64,000 nt of DNA, taken from positions 806,001-870,000 of the forward strand of contig JAXBDG010000002.1 in NCBI GenBank assembly GCA_036320915.1. The letters are read 5' to 3'. Position 1 is the stretch's first letter. Each line of letters opens with the position of its first letter. The notes under the pieces were generated by a model. It was not told the DNA's origin. It saw only the letters and a program-made list of their open reading frames with translations, and did no database searches. The translations under genes and the position numbers were made by a program. The DNA comes from Linnemannia elongata (taxonomy: Eukaryota > Mortierellomycota > Mortierellomycetes > Mortierellales > Mortierellaceae). This document shows positions 59,664 to 64,000 of the stretch, one piece after another.

Positions 59664-62600
59664 GGTGCTTTGCCTGTGTGTTCACGAAGCTAATATCCTG
59701 GTTGGCCCTTATTCAACTCTTAGACAACAAGTACAAGTGCTCAACCTGCGACAACCATGTCGACGCCATCAAACGGTAAGCAAAAGTATCTACTGCAAGC
59801 CTTAATTTATGGAGGCTTGAGGCTACTAGACGATTATTAACTCCTCCAATTTGTTTTCTTCCTGTATGGCCGGAACCAGAGCTTGCATCAAGGAGTTGCC
59901 ACGAAACCTGATTTTGCATCTGAAACGTTTTGATTACGATATGGACACCATGCGACGTATCAAAATTAACGACCGCTTCGAGTTTCCTTCAAGGCTGGAC
60001 ATGGAGCCCTACACGATCGACTATCTGACCCGGAAAGAGCAAGCCCAGGATGGTGCTGTTTCCTCGCCCACGACCGCTCAGATGCCGGAGCAGGACAAGT
60101 CGGCTGCATTCCAGTACAACCTCGTGGGTGTCCTCGTCCATACAGGCACAGCAGACTCGGGACACTACTACTCTTACATCAAGGATCGGACCAGTTCGAG
60201 TTCAGGATCTCCCGATGACAACACGCGCTGGTACCATTTCAACGACTCCAGAGTGGACGAGTTTGACGTCAGTGAGCTCCCTTCGAAGGCATTCGGAGGA
60301 ACCGAGTTCATTCCTCAGGACTCTTCTCCATATATGAAGTCTCCGCCCCGGTCTACCTCCAAGCCATACAGTGCCTATATGCTGTTCTATGAGCGCGCTG
60401 ATGCGGCCATTACTGACTCGCCTGCAGCTATGGTCGAAGCTCCCGGGAACATCAAAGACGTGATTGTCAAGGAGAACACGTCCCTTCTGAAGGATATGGC
60501 TCTGTTTGATCGTCTTTACTACCACTTCGTGTGGGACCTCTTCACTATGCCACAAGGGGTCCATCATTCTGCTCACGACGGCAATGCCGTTATCAAACAG
60601 GATGAGTCTCTTGAATACCTCTCGATGCAGTACGGCCTGGAGTTCTTCTTTTCCGTTCTCATCCATGCTAGAGACGTTGATCAGGAGCTCTTGCAATGGA
60701 CGCGCTTCTTGTCGTCGCTGTTTGCCCAATACCCTCAAGGGTGCGTGGATCTTCTGCGCGATCTGACCAACAGCCCGGCGCATTTGACGAACATTCTCCT
60801 GATGTGTCCCATCACGCAGGTTCGAGAGGCAGTGATAGAGCTGATATTCGAGGCTCTCCGCAACCTCCGTCAGAAGGACAGAGTCGCTTACGGATTGGTG
60901 AACACTGCTCGGCCCCACATGTTTGCTTCGAGCTCGGATCCCATCGTTGACGACGAAGACGAGGAGGAGACGGCCATCTGCACTCACGGCTCAATCATTC
61001 AAGGATTCGTTCATGCCCTACTCGGCTTACTTCCGGAAGCGCGTACCAACTGGCGCAACTTTGACGAATACTTCAAGTTGATGTACGAAATTACTCAGCT
61101 CGGACGCGCCGAAAAGGCCTTGATGGTTCGCGAAGGATTCATTGCAGAACTCACCGAGTTTTACCTTGCGGACGAAAAGAACGACTTCAAGAAGAAAAAG
61201 ATGGGCGACAAGTTCACAAAGCCTTCTTTCCGGTACCTGTTACTGGCGCTGCAGGAGGTCATCTCTTGCTGTGATGTCGTTCGGTCCTATGAGATCCTCC
61301 AGTTCGGTAACACTGCGAGGAGACCTTCAGCAAACAGCAACCATCGAAACTCGGTATCGGTCTCCTCATCCTCCTCCTTGCCGTCGTCGCCCACATCCAG
61401 CACTAATTCGGACGAAGCGGCAGTGGATCAGGATACACATCTGCCCAGTGCCTCACCGGAACTAGACCAGACAGCTATTCTCTCACGTGCAGACTTTGGT
61501 GCACTGTTCTACTGTCAAGGATCTGCAGGACCCTCGTCGGAGAAGTCTATTGTTTTTCTCTCCAAGATGCTTATGGATCGTATCGACAGCCACATCATCT
61601 CTGCCATTGTCATGCACCTCTCCGTGCAGCCGTTGATTGGGACTCGCTTTTTGGATTCGCTCAGTACGTATATCGAGTTTGCCAACGACGAGCAGTTTTC
61701 CACCATTCTGCAGATCTACAAGGAGTTTGTACAATTGGCAGATGAAGGCCTGGAGGGCAGGGTTGAGCATATTCTTGGGCAGCTAACTAGGGTAAGTTCA
61801 ATATCTTCAAGTGTTGCATACTTTTGCTGGTTGAAACAACCGTGAAATGCCAGGGACTGAGCGCCTCATGTTTATCGGATAATATCTTCTGGTTAGATTC
61901 TCGACCGGTCACCACAGTCAAATGTTGCGTACGAGAGCCTCGACTTTTTCCGTACCATTTCTGACTTTGGACAGTGTGGTCGGTTTGCACAAGCTTGGCT
62001 TCTAAGGAACTGCAAGGTGTGGCTCCAGGAGTTGATGTTGTCCCAGAGTGAATCTGACACACGAATGCGTGCACGCCAATTCTATATGGAGCTGTTAAGT
62101 TCTGAGCGAGCCTTCAACGGGTGGGATGACGAGCAGGCTGCCGCTGCCTCAGCTCAGCACTTTGGCAGACTCTTGGAGCTGATGAAGCTGTTACCTGACC
62201 TTCTCGCCTACTATCCCATGCACTCACGACGTGGTAACGTTTTTTTTTTATTTTTTTTATATAATTGTATTGAGACATTTTTCTACTTTTGAGCACGGCA
62301 TCTTGAGCTAAGCTTTGCACTAACAATACGTTCTTACTATACGAAAATTACTTTTTAGATGAAGACGACAATGGCTGGAAGCTGGTGGAGTACTTCACTG
62401 CTTTAACTGAGCTTGTGAAAAGCGACACAGAGCGCAACATGGTAACTCTTTTACGCTGACCTTGCTGTTTTTGATCGTTGTGTAGAGCATTCTCTGTTGA
62501 ACTATAATATTCACGCTCACCTCTCCCAACTCTCTGTATGAACAGTTCTTCCATAGCTGGTCTAGCTTCCTCGAGGTTCTTACAAGGATCGATAACCAGC

Positions 62601-64000
62601 AGATCAACCTTGACTATGACAAGAAGGTACAGTGCATCTGTTCTTTAACCTTGCACCGCTTTGACCTCGCTTGGCTGCCATTACAATGCTGACGTTTTGT
62701 TGTTGTTGTATTTAGGAAATGATGATTTTCTGGGGCAAGATTATGAACGAGAATCAGGACCGAAACAAGCTACTGGCGGACTTCAAGCCAGTCGGTGCCC
62801 TGCTGCGAAAGTTTTATGTGTGCCTTCAGAATAACCCCCAGAACATCCAGTTCCACAAGGAAGTCCTCCCAATCTACTTTGGCCTAGTTCTGCGCTTCAG
62901 CCGGCTCTCCCAAACATTCTTGCTCGACTGGGTCCACTGCCATAACTACACATGGGCAATTGGAGCCATGAAGTGGGGCGCGTTCAGTATCCACGTAAGT
63001 GAATTGACTCGAAAGGAACGGAATTAACATGTTGCTGTTGTGATTATGAAGAATTGCTTTTAACATGACGACGAATGCTTTTATTTATCGACGACTCATA
63101 GTGTCCACCTGAGCTTGACCAACTGCTTCAGTACACGTTAACCAAGGTGCCCTTGTTCCGACAGGAATGCTGGCGCACCCTGCCAAGTCCTGAACGCGGA
63201 CTACTCCCATTCACCCAGTTGGCGCGCGCAATGTTTGAACCTGAAAATGCGGATTCTGGAGCATTGTTCTATCAGAACCGCGGCCTGGTTTATCTGACAG
63301 ATGTAAGTTGCATCGGAAAGGCAGTTAAAACTGCGTAGAGGTTGATGTGTTATGAGCTAGTAGGTACTGACAGCATTCTTTGAATTGTTTCGAACTAGGC
63401 TATCCACAACGCAAGCATGGCGGGCACTGTCACTAGCGAGCCTGATTTTTACGCGGTGGATGTTCTTCGGCTCCTCAGTGACTACCTCTGTCAAATGACT
63501 GTTTGCCGTAACACACCAGGTGAGCTAGTTAGACTTGAACTGGTTAACATGGGTTCTTTTCGTGAACAACAGTTTGCTAGGCATGTTGCTAACATTCGTT
63601 AAATGTTATCGATTGTCAAACTAGCTTTTGCAGAGGCGATGGATCACTGGAGCAACATTGATACGGCGATCTCTTTTTTGACGGGAAACTTGATGTGGGC
63701 AGCGCCAGCGCAAGTGTACACTGACTCGATCAAGATTCTGGAAGTAATCGCGCAGGAGGCAACGTACACACAGGCGGCTCCTATTATCACTGCACTAGAC
63801 AGAGCACATTGTGAATGGAGGGACGTGGTTGAGTCTGGCGTAGTAACTGAGAACCAAGGTATGTTGACCCTCTCGTTCAATGTAACTGAGATGCCTTGCA
63901 GTTCAAAATGGACACATTAACTGACGTTTATACTTTCTGTTCAATTAATAGTGAAAAACGTCTTCAGTGGAGCGAACTCGCCTTTCTACCGACTGGGGGC
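52251..64000 (+). CDS. Giant ubiquitin carboxyl-terminal hydrolase, USP9X/USP24/USP34 type, cut by window end
   Basis: Cys-protease deubiquitinase (family C19). Thirty exons can be placed with consistent phase; main ones: 52251-53046, 53156-53321, 53440-53636, 53723-53764, 53869-54030, 54130-54762, 54868-55059, 55147-55426, 55521-55670, 55774-56123, 56819-57061, 57511-57796, 59050-59619, 59724-59775, 59880-61791 (largest), 61897-62233, and the last from 63952. About 2,937 residues are visible. The N-terminus has a long Asp/Glu tract (DDDEDEADEEDELEDD) followed by a basic RKRHARNGGLRKR. A helical-repeat region leads to a ubiquitin-like domain at about residues 1132-1212 (IRFGCREPEEMRLFLLGKDL). 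The catalytic domain has the Cys box CGFVGLQNLGATCYVNS (Cys about 1665), YKCSTC, LHLKRFDYDM and the His box GTADSGHYYSYIK (His about 1935) followed by WYHFNDSRV. The upstream zinc-ribbon half shows only single Cys residues rather than a clear CxxC. The C-terminus lies beyond the window. Confidence 0.93.
59627..59656. repeat. T30 homopolymer in a USP intron
   Basis: Uninterrupted T run forming an extreme polypyrimidine tract in the intron between the exons ending at 59619 and starting at 59724, within the catalytic-domain region. The nearest AG (59657-59658) is not used, because the conserved DNKYKC text needs the acceptor at 59723. Confidence 0.75.

Noticed and set aside
1..64000. tRNA, rRNA, CRISPR, viral or transposon genes
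   Set aside because: Looked for tRNA T-loop sequences, reverse transcriptase, transposase and capsid-type text and regular spaced repeats; none was convincing.

Overview
This window is a 64 kb piece of a fungal nuclear genome. The genes are rich in introns (mostly GTAAGT/GTATGT...YAG, 60-500 nt). Leaders just upstream of start codons are CT-rich, and several proteins carry long polyQ, Ser/Thr or Pro low-complexity tracts. The gene set (AP-2 alpha, mitochondrial bS6m, proteasome lid subunits, Ydj1-type DnaJ, Ctp1, single-ORF AdoMet decarboxylase, a copine, a giant USP) and the compact, multi-intron architecture fit an early-diverging fungus of the Mucoromycota/Mortierellomycota, most probably a Mortierella-like species. 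The lineage is my inference from style and content, not from a search.

Layout, left to right: the N-terminal half of AP-2 alpha (minus, cut by the window start); an RDH/SDR9C-like dehydrogenase (plus); mitochondrial ribosomal protein bS6m (plus); 26S lid subunit RPN6 (minus) and lid subunit RPN7 (plus), which share a 470-bp bidirectional promoter holding a perfect 27-bp inverted repeat and CRE-like sites; a farnesylatable type I DnaJ (minus); the mitochondrial citrate carrier (plus); S-adenosylmethionine decarboxylase (plus); a very large low-complexity polyQ/RS protein that is probably encoded by two exons (minus); a 3.6-kb gene-free stretch; a polyQ + HMG-box protein (minus); a 7.4-kb gene desert full of microsatellites with strong purine/pyrimidine strand asymmetry; two convergent single-pass membrane proteins with disordered tails (an orphan at 36986-39384, and a LEA_2-like protein on the minus strand); a Ser/Pro-rich orphan; a decayed ELO fatty-acid elongase pseudogene (minus); a copine with an 11-nt micro-exon; and about 2,940 residues of a USP9X/USP34-type deubiquitinase that runs off the right edge (30 exons visible).

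Functionally the middle-left part is enriched in protein quality control (RPN6, RPN7, DnaJ). The USP at the right end belongs to the same ubiquitin-proteasome field but is not physically linked. Ctp1 (citrate export) and the dead elongase both concern fatty-acid supply. I found no rRNA, recognisable tRNA, CRISPR array, intact transposon or viral sequence. Exon borders were placed by hand from reading frame, splice consensus and family conservation; reading phases across every junction of the confidently named genes were checked and are consistent.
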